From positions 1 through 41,660 of the forward strand of contig CAZRSA010000012.1 of NCBI GenBank assembly GCA_964602525.1: a stretch of 41,660 nt of DNA, in the 5' to 3' direction. Below, one piece after another: positions 1 through 9,227 of this stretch. Positions within the stretch are counted from its first letter, which is position 1. The number at the start of each line of letters is the position of its first letter. A program made the position numbers and the translations under genes. Source of the DNA: Lentisalinibacter sp964602525. GTDB taxonomy: Bacteria; Pseudomonadota; Gammaproteobacteria; Steroidobacterales; Woeseiaceae. The notes under the pieces are model-generated. The model saw nothing but the letters and a program-made list of their open reading frames with translations. It ran no database searches and was not told the origin of the DNA.

Positions 1-1102
1 GCAGCGCGTCGAGCTTCTGGCGGTCGTGGCGTTTGCGCTCCTCGTCCGCCTCGGACTCGTCCACCATCTGGCGCAGCCGCACCACGTCCTGCAGGCCGTA
101 GATCATCCACGCCTCGGCCGGCTCGCCGTCGCGCCCGGCGCGGCCGGTCTCCTGGTAGTAGGACTCGATGTTCTTCGGCAGATCGAGGTGCGCGACGAAG
201 CGCACGTCCGGCCGGTCGATGCCCATGCCGAAGGCGATGGTAGCCACCAAGATGACGGCCTCTTCGGTGAGGAAGCGATGCTGGTGGTCGGCACGCATCT
301 CGGCGGAGAGGCCGGCGTGATAGGGCAGGGCGTTGTAGCCCTCGCGCTGCAGCGACTCGGCGATACTCTCGGTCTTCTTCCGCGAAAGACAATAGACGAT
401 GCCCGTCTCGCCGGCGTGGCCCTGCAGGAACTGGGCGAGCTGGCGCCGCGTGTCCGTCTTCGGCTGCACCAGGTAGCGGATGTTCGGGCGGTCGAAGGGG
501 CTGACGAAGACGGCGGGTTCGGTGAGCGCCAGGCGTTCGGCGATCTCCGCGCGCACGATGGGCGTGGCGGTGGCGGTGAGCGCCATGCGCGGCACGCCGG
601 GGAAGCGCTCGCCGAGGGTGTCCAGCGCGAGATAGTCGGAGCGGAAGTCGTGGCCCCACTGGCTGACGCAATGGGCCTCGTCGATGGCGATCACGGACAG
701 CGGCACATCCGCCAGCAGCGCCTGCGTGTGCGGCTGCACCAGCCGTTCGGGCGCTACGTACAGCAGCTGGATCTCGCCGGCGCGCAGCCGCCGGATGACG
801 TCGTCCTGCTCTTCGCGGCTCAGGCTCGAGTTCAGGAACGCGGCCTCGATGCCCAGCTCGTGCAGCGCGCGCACCTGGTCCTGCATGAGCGCGATCAGCG
901 GCGAGACCACGAGCCCCGTGCCGTCACGCAGCAGCGCCGGGATCTGGTAGCACAGCGACTTGCCGCCGCCCGTCGGCATGAGCACCAGGGCGTCGCGGCC
1001 GGCCAGCACGGCGTCGATGATCGCCGCCTGGTCGCCGCGGAAGTGTTCGTAGCCGAAGACGTCGCGGAGGGTCTGCAGGGCGGGGTCGGGCATGGCGCGC
1101 AT
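1..1102 (-). CDS. recQ: ATP-dependent DNA helicase RecQ (C-terminal part beyond window)
   Basis: Superfamily 2 3'-5' DNA helicase for recombination and repair. The minus-strand frame is open from ATG 1102 to the window edge, so only about 367 N-terminal residues are seen. Visible motifs are Walker A MPTGGGKS (about residues 42-49), SPLIALMQDQV, the RecQ-type DEAH box in IDEAHCVSQWGHDFR (about 141), the ATATP motif III, and GMGIDRPDVRFVAH followed by QETGRAGRDG (motifs V and VI). The RQC and HRDC domains, if present, lie outside. A second in-frame ATG at 1093 (MPDPALQTL) is an equally good start, as neither has a clear ribosome binding site. The long plus-strand ORF over the same bases is a GC shadow. 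The gene diverges from the TonB receptor at 1314. Confidence 0.93.
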   Translation of the reverse strand, partial: MRAMPDPALQTLRDVFGYEHFRGDQAAIIDAVLAGRDALVLMPTGGGKSLCYQIPALLRDGTGLVVSPLIALMQDQVRALHELGIEAAFLNSSLSREEQDDVIRRLRAGEIQLLYVAPERLVQPHTQALLADVPLSVIAIDEAHCVSQWGHDFRSDYLALDTLGERFPGVPRMALTATATPIVRAEIAERLALTEPAVFVSPFDRPNIRYLVQPKTDTRRQLAQFLQGHAGETGIVYCLSRKKTESIAESLQREGYNALPYHAGLSAEMRADHQHRFLTEEAVILVATIAFGMGIDRPDVRFVAHLDLPKNIESYYQETGRAGRDGEPAEAWMIYGLQDVVRLRQMVDESEADEERKRHDRQKLDAL

Positions 1103-1278
1103 GATCGCACAGCACCGGCCGGATTGGAGGAGGGCTTTGCGGCCGCGGGGCCGGATTATGCGGCTGCGTAGCTCGCTGCGAAGTCGTCCGTCCGGGGGTT
1201 GTTCAGGATGTCGCCGCCGCCTGCCAACCACGTCCGCAGGCGTTATTGCGTATGATGTGTCGAACAGCCGGCAGCCGC

Positions 1279-1299
1279 CGGTGTTACCCCCGGTGTTAC
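1279..1299 (+). promoter_or_regulatory. Direct repeat CGGTGTTAC x2 upstream of TonB receptor
   Basis: CGGTGTTAC occurs at 1279-1287 and again at 1291-1299, a 12-bp period, ending 14 bp before the receptor ATG and just upstream of its AAGGA ribosome binding site. A TATGAT hexamer at 1251-1256 could be a -10 box. The repeat might be an operator or a 5' UTR element; I recognise no known regulator site. The rest of 1103-1313, between recQ and the receptor, shows nothing else. Confidence 0.3.
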
Positions 1300-1313
1300 T
1301 CAAGGACAACACG

Positions 1314-3725
1314 ATGACGCGAATGCTTAACCTCGGAGCCCTGTGCCTTTTTTCTCTGCTGACCTGCCTCAGTGGCGGTTTGGCCACAAAGTCGCACGCG
1401 CAGGGCGCGGATCTCATCATCGAGGAGATAGTCGTCACCGCGAGGAAGCGCGGGGCGGAATCCATCCAGGATATCGGCGGCAGCATCCAGGTGCTCGACG
1501 GCGATGCCCTCGCGGAGACGGTCTCGATCGGCTTTGCCGATTACATGCGCGAGGTGCCCGGTCTCTCGGCAAACAGCTCCGGAACCGGCCAGGCACAGCT
1601 GTCCATGCGCGGGATCTCGGCGGCGCGTCTGAATCACGCCAATCCGAATATTCCCTCGACGGTGTCGCTGTATTTCGACGAGACGCCCATCAGTACCTCC
1701 GGCTTCAACCCGGATTCCGCGCTGTTCGACCTGAATCGCGTCGAGGTACTGCGCGGTCCCCAGGGCACGCTGTTCGGCGCGAGTTCGATGTCGGGCGCGA
1801 TCCGGCTGATACCGAACGACCCGGTGATGGACCAACTGACGGCCACCGCCGGCGTCACGGGTTTCGGCACCGAGGACGGCAGCGGCAGCTACAGCGGGCA
1901 CGGGATTCTGAACCTGCCCGTGAATGACCGCTTTGCGCTGCGCGGCGTCGCCTACAACGTCTCGAACGGCGGCTATATCGACAATATCTACACGGACGAA
2001 GAGGACTACAACGACGAGAACATCCTCGGCGGCCGCCTGACGGGGCTCTGGGACGTGACGGATTCGCTGAGCGCGAAGGCCATGGTGATGTACCAGAACC
2101 TGGATGCCGACGGCCGGCCCCAGGAGCAGCGCCGCAACGACCCTGCGGAGACCACCACCGGCTTCGGCTACGACCTGGCGTTGCCGGGCGAGAGCGTCGA
2201 TCAGTTCGTCATCACGGGCGAGCGCCAGAACGTGAAGTTCGTGGACAACGAGTTCGAGGACGAGTTCGTGCTGGCCTCGCTGCAGTTCGATCTGGAGGTG
2301 GACCGCTATTCGTTCACGTCCATCACCTCGTATTTCGACCGGGAGATGGACAACACGCTGGACGATACGCGGCGCACGAGGAACCTGCTCGGCCTCGCCA
2401 ACGCTCTCGGCGCTGCCGGGCAGCCGGTCTTCGCGCTCGGCGACTACGACCCGGTGACACTGGACGGTGCCATCTTCCTCGAGCAGGTAGACCTGGAGAA
2501 CAAGACCCGGAACGAGAAGTTCACCCAGGAGGTGCGCGTCAACAGCCGTTTCTCCGGGCCCTTCAATTTCGTGGCCGGTCTCTACTTCGAGGACGATTCC
2601 CGTCAGCTCGACCAGGTCAACGACCTGGACGGCCTGGATGCCTGGATCGCATCGCCCGCCGGGCTCGACGGCTTCGCCCTGGGTAGCACCTTCGGCTCGC
2701 CGCTGGAGAATGCCTATTTCGACGGCACCTTCGACGTCGACACGACCCAGTTCGCGGCATTCGCCGAGGCCAGCTACGAGTTCGGCGATTACGAGCTGAC
2801 CGCCGGCGGCCGTTTCTTCGACTACGAGCAGGAGGCGTTCATCCGCTGGCAGGGCTGGGTGGAGTTCAGCAACGACCGCCTGGACGAGAAGACGTCCGAG
2901 TCCGGTTTCAACCCGATGGTGGAGCTGGCCTACCGGCCTTCCGACGACATGACGCTGTATGCCAAGGCCGCCAAGGGCTTCCGCGTGGGCAGCGTGCAGC
3001 AGTTCATCAATCCGGTGTTCTGTGCCGATGAACTCGCCGACCTCGGCTTCGATGGCGTGCCGACCACGATCGACGGGGACTCGCTGTGGAATTACGAGGC
3101 CGGCGCGAAGACCACCCTGTTCGGCGGCACGACCACCGCCAATATCAGCGTCTACCAGATGGACTGGGAGGATGCCCGTACGCAGACCTTCCTCGCCTGC
3201 GGCTGGATCGTGGAATTCAGCATCGTCGATATCGTCAGCCGCGGCGTGGAGCTGGAGATCGTCTCCCAGCCGACGGACCGGCTCGGTCTGTCATTCGCCG
3301 CTGCCTACAATCAGTCCGAGGTGGACGGCGACCTCGACCCGTCGGCACCGCCCATCGCATCGGACGGCGATGAAGCCCCGTTTGCGCCCGAATGGACGGT
3401 CAACGCCGGCTTCCGCTACGAGATCGCGAACGCTCTCAGGGGTCTCGACTGGTATCTGCGCGGCGACGTCTCCTATGTGAGCAGCCAGTTCAACGAGCTG
3501 GGTACCGAGCAGCTGGAGCGCATCGAGCTGCCCAGCAGCACGGTGCTGAATCTCTACACCGGGATGATGCGGGACAACTGGGAATTCGGCGTCTTCGTGC
3601 GCAACCTCACCGACGAACGGATCGTGATGGGGGCGGATACCGACCGGCAGCGACCGGCGCAGCTGACGGTCGGGCGGCCGAGGAATGCGGGCGTCCAGTT
3701 CACCTACAACTTTGCGGGCGACTAG
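1314..3725 (+). CDS. TonB-dependent outer-membrane receptor
   Basis: Predicted 803-aa outer-membrane beta-barrel importing a ligand with TonB-ExbBD energy. The ATG at 1314 is chosen because AAGGA (1302-1306) precedes it at good spacing and a signal peptide follows, with cleavage near residue 29-30 (SHAQ). An upstream in-frame extension to 1092 would destroy the signal. The TonB box is EEIVVTA at about residues 37-43. The plug domain follows and contains the hallmark RGPQGTLFG; the C-terminal part has barrel strands with alternating aromatics and ends YNFAGD. Two Cys (FCADEL and FLACGW) may form an extracellular-loop disulfide. The ligand cannot be read from sequence. An MFS permease follows 27 bp downstream, suggesting a two-step uptake operon. 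Confidence 0.93.
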   Translation: MTRMLNLGALCLFSLLTCLSGGLATKSHAQGADLIIEEIVVTARKRGAESIQDIGGSIQVLDGDALAETVSIGFADYMREVPGLSANSSGTGQAQLSMRGISAARLNHANPNIPSTVSLYFDETPISTSGFNPDSALFDLNRVEVLRGPQGTLFGASSMSGAIRLIPNDPVMDQLTATAGVTGFGTEDGSGSYSGHGILNLPVNDRFALRGVAYNVSNGGYIDNIYTDEEDYNDENILGGRLTGLWDVTDSLSAKAMVMYQNLDADGRPQEQRRNDPAETTTGFGYDLALPGESVDQFVITGERQNVKFVDNEFEDEFVLASLQFDLEVDRYSFTSITSYFDREMDNTLDDTRRTRNLLGLANALGAAGQPVFALGDYDPVTLDGAIFLEQVDLENKTRNEKFTQEVRVNSRFSGPFNFVAGLYFEDDSRQLDQVNDLDGLDAWIASPAGLDGFALGSTFGSPLENAYFDGTFDVDTTQFAAFAEASYEFGDYELTAGGRFFDYEQEAFIRWQGWVEFSNDRLDEKTSESGFNPMVELAYRPSDDMTLYAKAAKGFRVGSVQQFINPVFCADELADLGFDGVPTTIDGDSLWNYEAGAKTTLFGGTTTANISVYQMDWEDARTQTFLACGWIVEFSIVDIVSRGVELEIVSQPTDRLGLSFAAAYNQSEVDGDLDPSAPPIASDGDEAPFAPEWTVNAGFRYEIANALRGLDWYLRGDVSYVSSQFNELGTEQLERIELPSSTVLNLYTGMMRDNWEFGVFVRNLTDERIVMGADTDRQRPAQLTVGRPRNAGVQFTYNFAGD

Positions 3726-3752
3726 CAGGCCCGGGATCGCGGGTCGATCCTG

Positions 3753-5015
3753 ATGGCAGCGGACGGCCGTCGGAAATGGCTGTACATGGCCAGCCTGATC
3801 CTGGCCGGGGACAGCATCTACCTGCTGCCCTACATGCGGAAGAGCTTTCAGACCAGCATGCAGGAGGTCTTCGACGTGACCTTCACGCAGCTGGGGGTGA
3901 TGAACGCCATGTTCGGCGCCCTGGCGTTCGGCGCCTATTTCGCCGGCGGCTGGCTGTCGGACCGGGTCGCCACACGCACGCTGCTCTCCGTGTCCCTGTT
4001 CGCGACCGGGCTCGGCGGCTATTACATGGCCACCATCCCCCCGTATCCGATGTTGCTCGCGCTGCACGCCTTCTGGGGCGTGACCTCCATCCTGACCTTC
4101 TGGGCGGCGCTCATAAAGGCCGCACGGCTCTGGGGCGGGCGCGACGACCAGGGCAAGACCTTCGGCATCCTCGACGGCGGCCGCGGTCTGGTCGGTGCCG
4201 TCATGCTGTCGCTGGCCGCCTGGGTGTTCTCCCGTTACGCACTGGTCGCCGACGGTCTGATCGCGGTCATCGTGCTGTATTCGACGGCATCGGTGGTCGC
4301 GGGTTTCTTCGTGCTGGCCTTCGTACCGGCGGACAGCGCCCACGGATCACTCACCGGTACCGGTAACGCCCGGCTGCCGACCGGTCAGCTGCGGCTGGTC
4401 ATGGCGATGCCGGCCGTGTGGCTGCAGGCCCTCATCATCCTCGTCGCCTACTGGTTGTATATCGGTACCTTCGAGTTCGCGACCTTCGGCGAGAAGGCCT
4501 TCGCACAGGACAAGGTGTTCGGCGCGCAGCTGGGTGCTTTCCGCGAGTGGCTGCGCCCGTTGTCGGCGATCGCCGCCGGGTTCCTGGCCGACCGGATCCG
4601 GCCGACCCGGGCGGTGGGCCTTGCATTCCTCATTGCGGGCGGCGGCTACCTGGCGCTCGCCACCATGCCGGGAGAGGCCGACTGGCTGTGGCTGCTCTGG
4701 ATACAGGTCGCGGCCGTGGCCATCGCCGTGTTCGCCCTGCGTGGCATCTACTACGCGCTGCTGGAAGAGAGCCGCGTGCCGATGGTGGTGACCGGCACGG
4801 CAGTCGGTCTGGTGTCGATGGTGGGCTATACGCCGGATGTCTTCGCCTACCCGCTGGCCGGGTGGTTCCTCGACAGCTTCGGTGCCGCCGAGGGTTACCG
4901 GCTTTACTTCGGCGTGCTCGGCGGCGCCGCGCTCGCCGGCCTCCTGATGACCCTGGCGCTGGCCTGGTTGAACCGTTCGCGGGAAGAGGATCGCCCGGGG
5001 CTGGCCACCGCCTGA
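3753..5015 (+). CDS. MFS transporter, paired with TonB receptor
   Basis: 420-aa inner-membrane permease of the major facilitator superfamily with about 12 hydrophobic segments. The cytoplasmic loop 2-3 signature reads GGWLSDRVATRTLL (about residues 65-78), and its counterpart GFLADRIRPTRAVGL lies between the second-half helices. Its N-terminal region recalls YihN-like permeases, but this is only an impression. There is no strong ribosome binding site before ATG 3753. The gene starts 27 bp after the TonB receptor stop, so co-transcription and transport of the same ligand across outer and inner membranes are likely. Substrate unknown. It converges on rhlE. Confidence 0.88.
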   Translation: MAADGRRKWLYMASLILAGDSIYLLPYMRKSFQTSMQEVFDVTFTQLGVMNAMFGALAFGAYFAGGWLSDRVATRTLLSVSLFATGLGGYYMATIPPYPMLLALHAFWGVTSILTFWAALIKAARLWGGRDDQGKTFGILDGGRGLVGAVMLSLAAWVFSRYALVADGLIAVIVLYSTASVVAGFFVLAFVPADSAHGSLTGTGNARLPTGQLRLVMAMPAVWLQALIILVAYWLYIGTFEFATFGEKAFAQDKVFGAQLGAFREWLRPLSAIAAGFLADRIRPTRAVGLAFLIAGGGYLALATMPGEADWLWLLWIQVAAVAIAVFALRGIYYALLEESRVPMVVTGTAVGLVSMVGYTPDVFAYPLAGWFLDSFGAAEGYRLYFGVLGGAALAGLLMTLALAWLNRSREEDRPGLATA

Positions 5016-5025
5016 GCGGAACGAG

Positions 5026-5039
5026 GGGCAGTCCTGCCC
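5026..5039. terminator. Short hairpin between convergent MFS gene and rhlE
   Basis: Perfect 6-bp stem GGGCAG / CTGCCC with a 2-nt loop, lying in the 30-bp gap between the two convergent stop codons. There is no T tract on either side, so intrinsic termination is uncertain. On the rhlE strand the region following the stop reads TAGGAAGGCGGGC, resembling the REP2 gene-end motif found elsewhere in the window. Confidence 0.35.
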
Positions 5040-5045
5040 GCCTTC

Positions 5046-6287
5046 CTAGGCCCGTTTGCGGCCCCGGGACTGATTATTCTGCCGGCGCGGCCCGTTGCGC
5101 CGGGGTTGCGGGCGCTGCTTGCGCGCCGTCTGCAGCGGCTCCGGCCGGATGCGCGGGTCCGGCTCGTAACCCGGGATCACTTCCTTCTCGATGCGGTGGT
5201 TCAGCAGCCGCTCGATGTCGCGCAGCAGCTTGTCCTCGTCCACGCAGACCAGCGAGATCGCGTGGCCGTCCAGACCCGCACGGGCCGTGCGGCCGATGCG
5301 GTGGACGTAGTCCTCGGGCACGTTCGGCAGCTCGTAGTTGACCACATGGGGCAGGCTGTCGATGTCGAGGCCGCGGGCCGCGATGTCGGTGGCCACCAGC
5401 ACCCGGACCCTGCCGGACTTGAAGTCTGCGAGCGCTTTCGTGCGCGCGCCCTGGGACTTGTTGCCGTGGATGGCGGCGGCGTCCAGGCCGTCTGCGCAGA
5501 GCTGTTTCGCCAGCCGGTTGGCGCCATGCTTGGTGCGGGTGAACACCAGCACCTGTCGCCAGTTCTCTGCGCCGATGCGATGCGAGAGCAGCTCGCGCTT
5601 GCGCGCCTTGTCCACCGGGTGGACGAGCTGGACGACCCGGTCCGCCGTGGTCTTGCGCGGTGCCACCGCGATCTCCACCGGCGAGTGCAGGAAGCTCGCG
5701 GCCAGGCCGCGGATCTCCTTCGAGAACGTGGCGGAGAACAGCAGGTTCTGCCGTTTCGCGGGCAGCAGGTTCAGTATCTTCCTGATGTCGCGTATGAAGC
5801 CCATGTCGAGCATGCGGTCGGCCTCGTCCAGGACGAGCATCTCCACGCCCGAGAGGTCGACGGTGCGCTGCTGCACGTGGTCGAGCAGTCGGCCCGGTGT
5901 GGCGACGACGATGTCCACGCCGTTACGCAGGCTCTTGATTTGCGGACGGATGCTGACGCCGCCGTAGATCTGCACCGAGCGCAGCGGCAGGTGGCAGCCG
6001 TAGTTCCGGACGCTCTCGCTGACCTGGGCCGCGAGTTCCCGCGTGGGCACGAGTATGAGGGCACGCACACGGCGCTTGCCGCCGGGCGGTGACGCCATGA
6101 GCCGCTGCAGCAGCGGCAGCGTGAAACCGGCGGTCTTGCCGGTGCCTGTCTGAGCGCTGGCCAGGATGTCACGGCCGGCGAGGATGGGCGGTATGGCCTC
6201 GCACTGGACGGGGGTCGCCTCGCGGTAACCCTGTTTTTCGACAGCACTCAGCAATTCGGCCGCGAGGCCGAGTTCGGAAAATAGCAT
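5046..6287 (-). CDS. rhlE: DEAD-box ATP-dependent RNA helicase, RhlE type
   Basis: 413-aa RNA helicase for RNA remodelling and ribosome biogenesis in the cytoplasm. The motifs appear in order: Q motif ATPVQCEAIP (about 24-33), motif I AQTGTGKT (45-52), PTRELA, TPGRLLDH, DEAD within LVLDEADRMLDMGFIRD, SAT, then RGLDIDSLPHVVNYELP and HRIGRTAR. After the two RecA-like domains comes a short basic, Arg/Gln/Asn-rich tail (about the last 35 residues) typical of RhlE. ATG 6287 is preceded by GGAG at about 9 nt. The stop TAG is followed by GAAGGCGGGC. It diverges from the second TonB receptor across a 337-bp gap. Confidence 0.95.
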   Translation of the reverse strand: MLFSELGLAAELLSAVEKQGYREATPVQCEAIPPILAGRDILASAQTGTGKTAGFTLPLLQRLMASPPGGKRRVRALILVPTRELAAQVSESVRNYGCHLPLRSVQIYGGVSIRPQIKSLRNGVDIVVATPGRLLDHVQQRTVDLSGVEMLVLDEADRMLDMGFIRDIRKILNLLPAKRQNLLFSATFSKEIRGLAASFLHSPVEIAVAPRKTTADRVVQLVHPVDKARKRELLSHRIGAENWRQVLVFTRTKHGANRLAKQLCADGLDAAAIHGNKSQGARTKALADFKSGRVRVLVATDIAARGLDIDSLPHVVNYELPNVPEDYVHRIGRTARAGLDGHAISLVCVDEDKLLRDIERLLNHRIEKEVIPGYEPDPRIRPEPLQTARKQRPQPRRNGPRRQNNQSRGRKRA

Positions 6288-6624
6288 GGATGGTTACTCC
6301 GGTTCGTCTGACCCGCAGCGCGACGGAGTCGTGCACGGTTCGGCCCAGACTGGATTCTTTGGGTGTGGCTCCGGGAGCGCGGGGTGCGCTCGGGAGTGAT
6401 TGGCGCAGACCGATGTGCGCCAGGTTGCGCGCACTCTAACAGATATGCGGGCAAAAGACAGGTTTCCGGCCGATGCGCCCGGCTGCAACGCCACCGTTAC
6501 GTTCTCCTGAACTTCTCCTTACAAAAAGTTCATCGCCGCTTCACCGGACCGTCGCCGGCATTTAACGGCCAGACGTGAATCTCTTCCCCCGAAAGAAAGT
6601 CGACGATTACTCCTTCGGAGAAGA
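6288..6624. other. 337-bp intergenic region between divergent rhlE and TonB receptor
   Basis: I see no convincing gene here. It is one of the less GC-rich stretches of the window and should carry the divergent promoters and the leaders of both genes. A possible minus-strand -10-like TTAGAGT lies around 6435-6445. The receptor's ribosome binding site (CGGAG, about 6616-6620) lies at its right edge. Short frames in it read as antisense noise. Confidence 0.5.
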
Positions 6625-9222
6625 ATGATGAAGAATAGCAAGGTGCTGTTGCGGCTTTGCGTTGCGGCCGGTCTGGTCCTGTTCTCGGTTTTCGGCGCGC
6701 CCGTCGTGGCGCAGGAGCCGGACGACGAGGTCATCGAGGAGATCACGGTGTACGGGCAGGCACTGTCGATGGAACGTGCGCTGGACGTCAAGCGCAATTC
6801 CAACGAGATCGTCGACGCGATTGCCCAGGACGACATCGGCCGCCTGCCGGACCTGAACACCGCCCAAGCCGTGCTGCGGGTGCCCGGCGTGGCCGTGCAG
6901 AACGACCAGGGCGAGGCACGCTTTCCGGTGATCCGGGGCCTGAACGCCACCTACAACCGTACCACCGTCGATGGCGCCATCATCGCCTCCCCGGAGCGGG
7001 GCAGCATCGCGCGCGCCGTGCCCCTGGATCTGATTCCCGCCTTCCTGCTATCGCGTATCGAGGTGCGGAAGTCAATCACGCCGGACCTGGACCACAACGC
7101 CATTGGCGGCACCATCAACCTGGTGACGCGCTCGGCATTCGAGTCCGTCGAGCCCTTCCTGTTCGGCGGGTTGTTCGCCGGCCGGCACGAGCAGTCCGGC
7201 GACGGCACCACGCTGAACGACGGCGAGGACGTGTTCCCCTGGCGGGGCAATTTCGCCGCCGGTACCACCTTCGGTGCGGATGATCAATTCGGCGCGGTGC
7301 TCGGCATCGACTACTCCATCCGGAACTTCGAGATTCCCCAAGTGGAGGTGGACGATGCGGACTACACCGAATTCGACGCCGCCGGTAATAACGTGGGCCT
7401 GGGCAACGGTAACGGTTTCGTGGTGCCGACCAATCAGCGCATCTTCTTCTACAACAACGTTCGTGAGCGCATCGGCGTGACCGGCCGACTCGAGTGGCAG
7501 CCCAGCGACAACGTCTACGCCGACCTCGCCGTGTATTACAACGAGTACAACGACGACGAGCGGCGGGACGAGGAGCGCTACGAACTCGGTACCAGCGGCA
7601 GCTCCGCGGAGCCGGCGGCGATCCGGGAGCAGACTCCGACTACCGGTATCACGGACACCGGCTTCAACATCGTCGGCATCGGCCGTTTCACGCTGGACCG
7701 GGACATCACACTGGTGCGCACCGGTCTGGACTGGGACCTCGCTCCCGGACTGCTGCTCGAGGCCGGCGCTGCCTTCACCCAGGCGGAGCTCTTCAACCCG
7801 GAGGTGACCGACGCCTTTCAGACCGGCACGGACCTCGGCGCCCTCTACGACACCTCCCAGTTCTACAACACGGTGACGCCGCTGGATCCGTCGGAGTTCA
7901 ACGATCTGACGAACTACGGCCACGTGAATCGCGGCATCCTGGACCGGTTCACCGACGAGGACACCGTTGAACTCACGGTGGATCTCGGCTGGGACGAGAC
8001 GCCGGTGGAGGGCCTCTCCGTCCAGACGGGCGCGCTGCTGCGCGACCTCGACAAGTCGGAGGGCTTCAACTTCCGCCGCCTGGTCGCCGGCGACGGTGTC
8101 GGCTACACGCTGGCGGACGTGGCCGATCAGGGTCTCGCGGACGTCACCTGGCAGGGCGGCTATCGGCTCGATAACCGCATCGATCTGGAGGCCTCGGACG
8201 CGTTCGTGGCCAGCAACGCCTTCGACGAAGTGCTGAACCTGGACCGAGGCTCCGATGCCGCCGAGACCGTGACCGCCGCCTACGCCATGGGCACCTGGGT
8301 GGCAGGGCCCTGGACGGTGGTGGGCGGGCTGCGCTACGAGCAGACGGACTGGGACGGCCGGCCGCTGGACGGTGCGACCGTGGAAGGGGACTACTCCGAC
8401 GTGCTGCCCTCGGTAAACGTACGTTACATGCTGGCGGACGACCTCGTGCTCCGCGCCGCCGCCTCCCGGACCCTCGGTCGGCCCAACATCTCGGATCTCA
8501 CCCGGGGCGTCAGCATCAACCTGACCGACAACACCATCAGCCGCTCGAACCCGGAACTGCAGCCCCGCGTGTCCACCAACTTCGACCTGAGCCTGGAGTG
8601 GTACATCCCGAACGGCATCCTGGCCGCCGGCGTATTCTGGAAGGACATCGAGGACGAGATCTTCTTCCTCACCACCGACGGGCCGGTGACCGTCGACGGC
8701 GTCACCTACGACGCCGTCTCCCAGCCGGAGAACGCGGCCAGCGCCGAGATCCTGGGCTTCGAGGCCCAGTACCAGCAGACGCTCTCCTTCCTGCCGGCCC
8801 CGTTCGACGGCTTCGGCATCCTGGCGAATGCCACCGTGCTGGATACCACCTTCGAGGTGCCCCTCGGCGACGGCAGCACCCGCGAGACGAACTTTTTCCA
8901 GCAGCCGGACCTCACCGGCAACCTCACCGTGTTCTATGCGACGCGGAACCTCGAAATTCGCGCCTCTTACAACTACACGGACGAGTTCCTGGATTCGCTG
9001 AACGCCGGCGACCCGAACCGGGACGAGTACTGGGACGCGCGCTCGCAGGTGGACATGCAGGCCCGATTCAACGTGACCGATCGCATAACCGTCATCGGCG
9101 AGGTGCAGAATCTAACGGACGAGGGCCGACGTGAACTGACTGGCCCGGGTGCGCAATACCTCCAGGAGGACGCGGTGTTCGGGCGCACCTGGTGGCTCGG
9201 GTTGACCTGGACCGCGGATTGA
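6625..9222 (+). CDS. TonB-dependent receptor, TIGR01782-like
   Basis: 865-aa outer-membrane TonB-dependent receptor. A signal peptide (lysine at 3, hydrophobic core 8-25) ends near residue 30 (VVAQ). A TonB box EEITVYG follows at about 36-42. The plug has DDIGRLPDLNTAQAVLRVPGV, IRGLNATYNRTTVDG and NAIGGTINLVTR, the pattern I associate with the Xanthomonas/Caulobacter receptor family TIGR01782, often linked to carbohydrate or other complex nutrients. The rest is barrel, ending FGRTWWLGLTWTAD. Either ATG 6625 or 6628 may be used; CGGAG lies just upstream. The next gene starts 5 nt after the stop, implying translational coupling. Ligand unknown. Confidence 0.93.
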   Translation: MMKNSKVLLRLCVAAGLVLFSVFGAPVVAQEPDDEVIEEITVYGQALSMERALDVKRNSNEIVDAIAQDDIGRLPDLNTAQAVLRVPGVAVQNDQGEARFPVIRGLNATYNRTTVDGAIIASPERGSIARAVPLDLIPAFLLSRIEVRKSITPDLDHNAIGGTINLVTRSAFESVEPFLFGGLFAGRHEQSGDGTTLNDGEDVFPWRGNFAAGTTFGADDQFGAVLGIDYSIRNFEIPQVEVDDADYTEFDAAGNNVGLGNGNGFVVPTNQRIFFYNNVRERIGVTGRLEWQPSDNVYADLAVYYNEYNDDERRDEERYELGTSGSSAEPAAIREQTPTTGITDTGFNIVGIGRFTLDRDITLVRTGLDWDLAPGLLLEAGAAFTQAELFNPEVTDAFQTGTDLGALYDTSQFYNTVTPLDPSEFNDLTNYGHVNRGILDRFTDEDTVELTVDLGWDETPVEGLSVQTGALLRDLDKSEGFNFRRLVAGDGVGYTLADVADQGLADVTWQGGYRLDNRIDLEASDAFVASNAFDEVLNLDRGSDAAETVTAAYAMGTWVAGPWTVVGGLRYEQTDWDGRPLDGATVEGDYSDVLPSVNVRYMLADDLVLRAAASRTLGRPNISDLTRGVSINLTDNTISRSNPELQPRVSTNFDLSLEWYIPNGILAAGVFWKDIEDEIFFLTTDGPVTVDGVTYDAVSQPENAASAEILGFEAQYQQTLSFLPAPFDGFGILANATVLDTTFEVPLGDGSTRETNFFQQPDLTGNLTVFYATRNLEIRASYNYTDEFLDSLNAGDPNRDEYWDARSQVDMQARFNVTDRITVIGEVQNLTDEGRRELTGPGAQYLQEDAVFGRTWWLGLTWTAD

Positions 9223-9227
9223 CACGA

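Noticed and set aside
26..1171. Long plus-strand ORF of 381 codons opposite recQ
   Set aside because: Antisense shadow of recQ. It has His/Arg/Gly-rich composition without domains, while the minus strand carries all RecQ helicase motifs.
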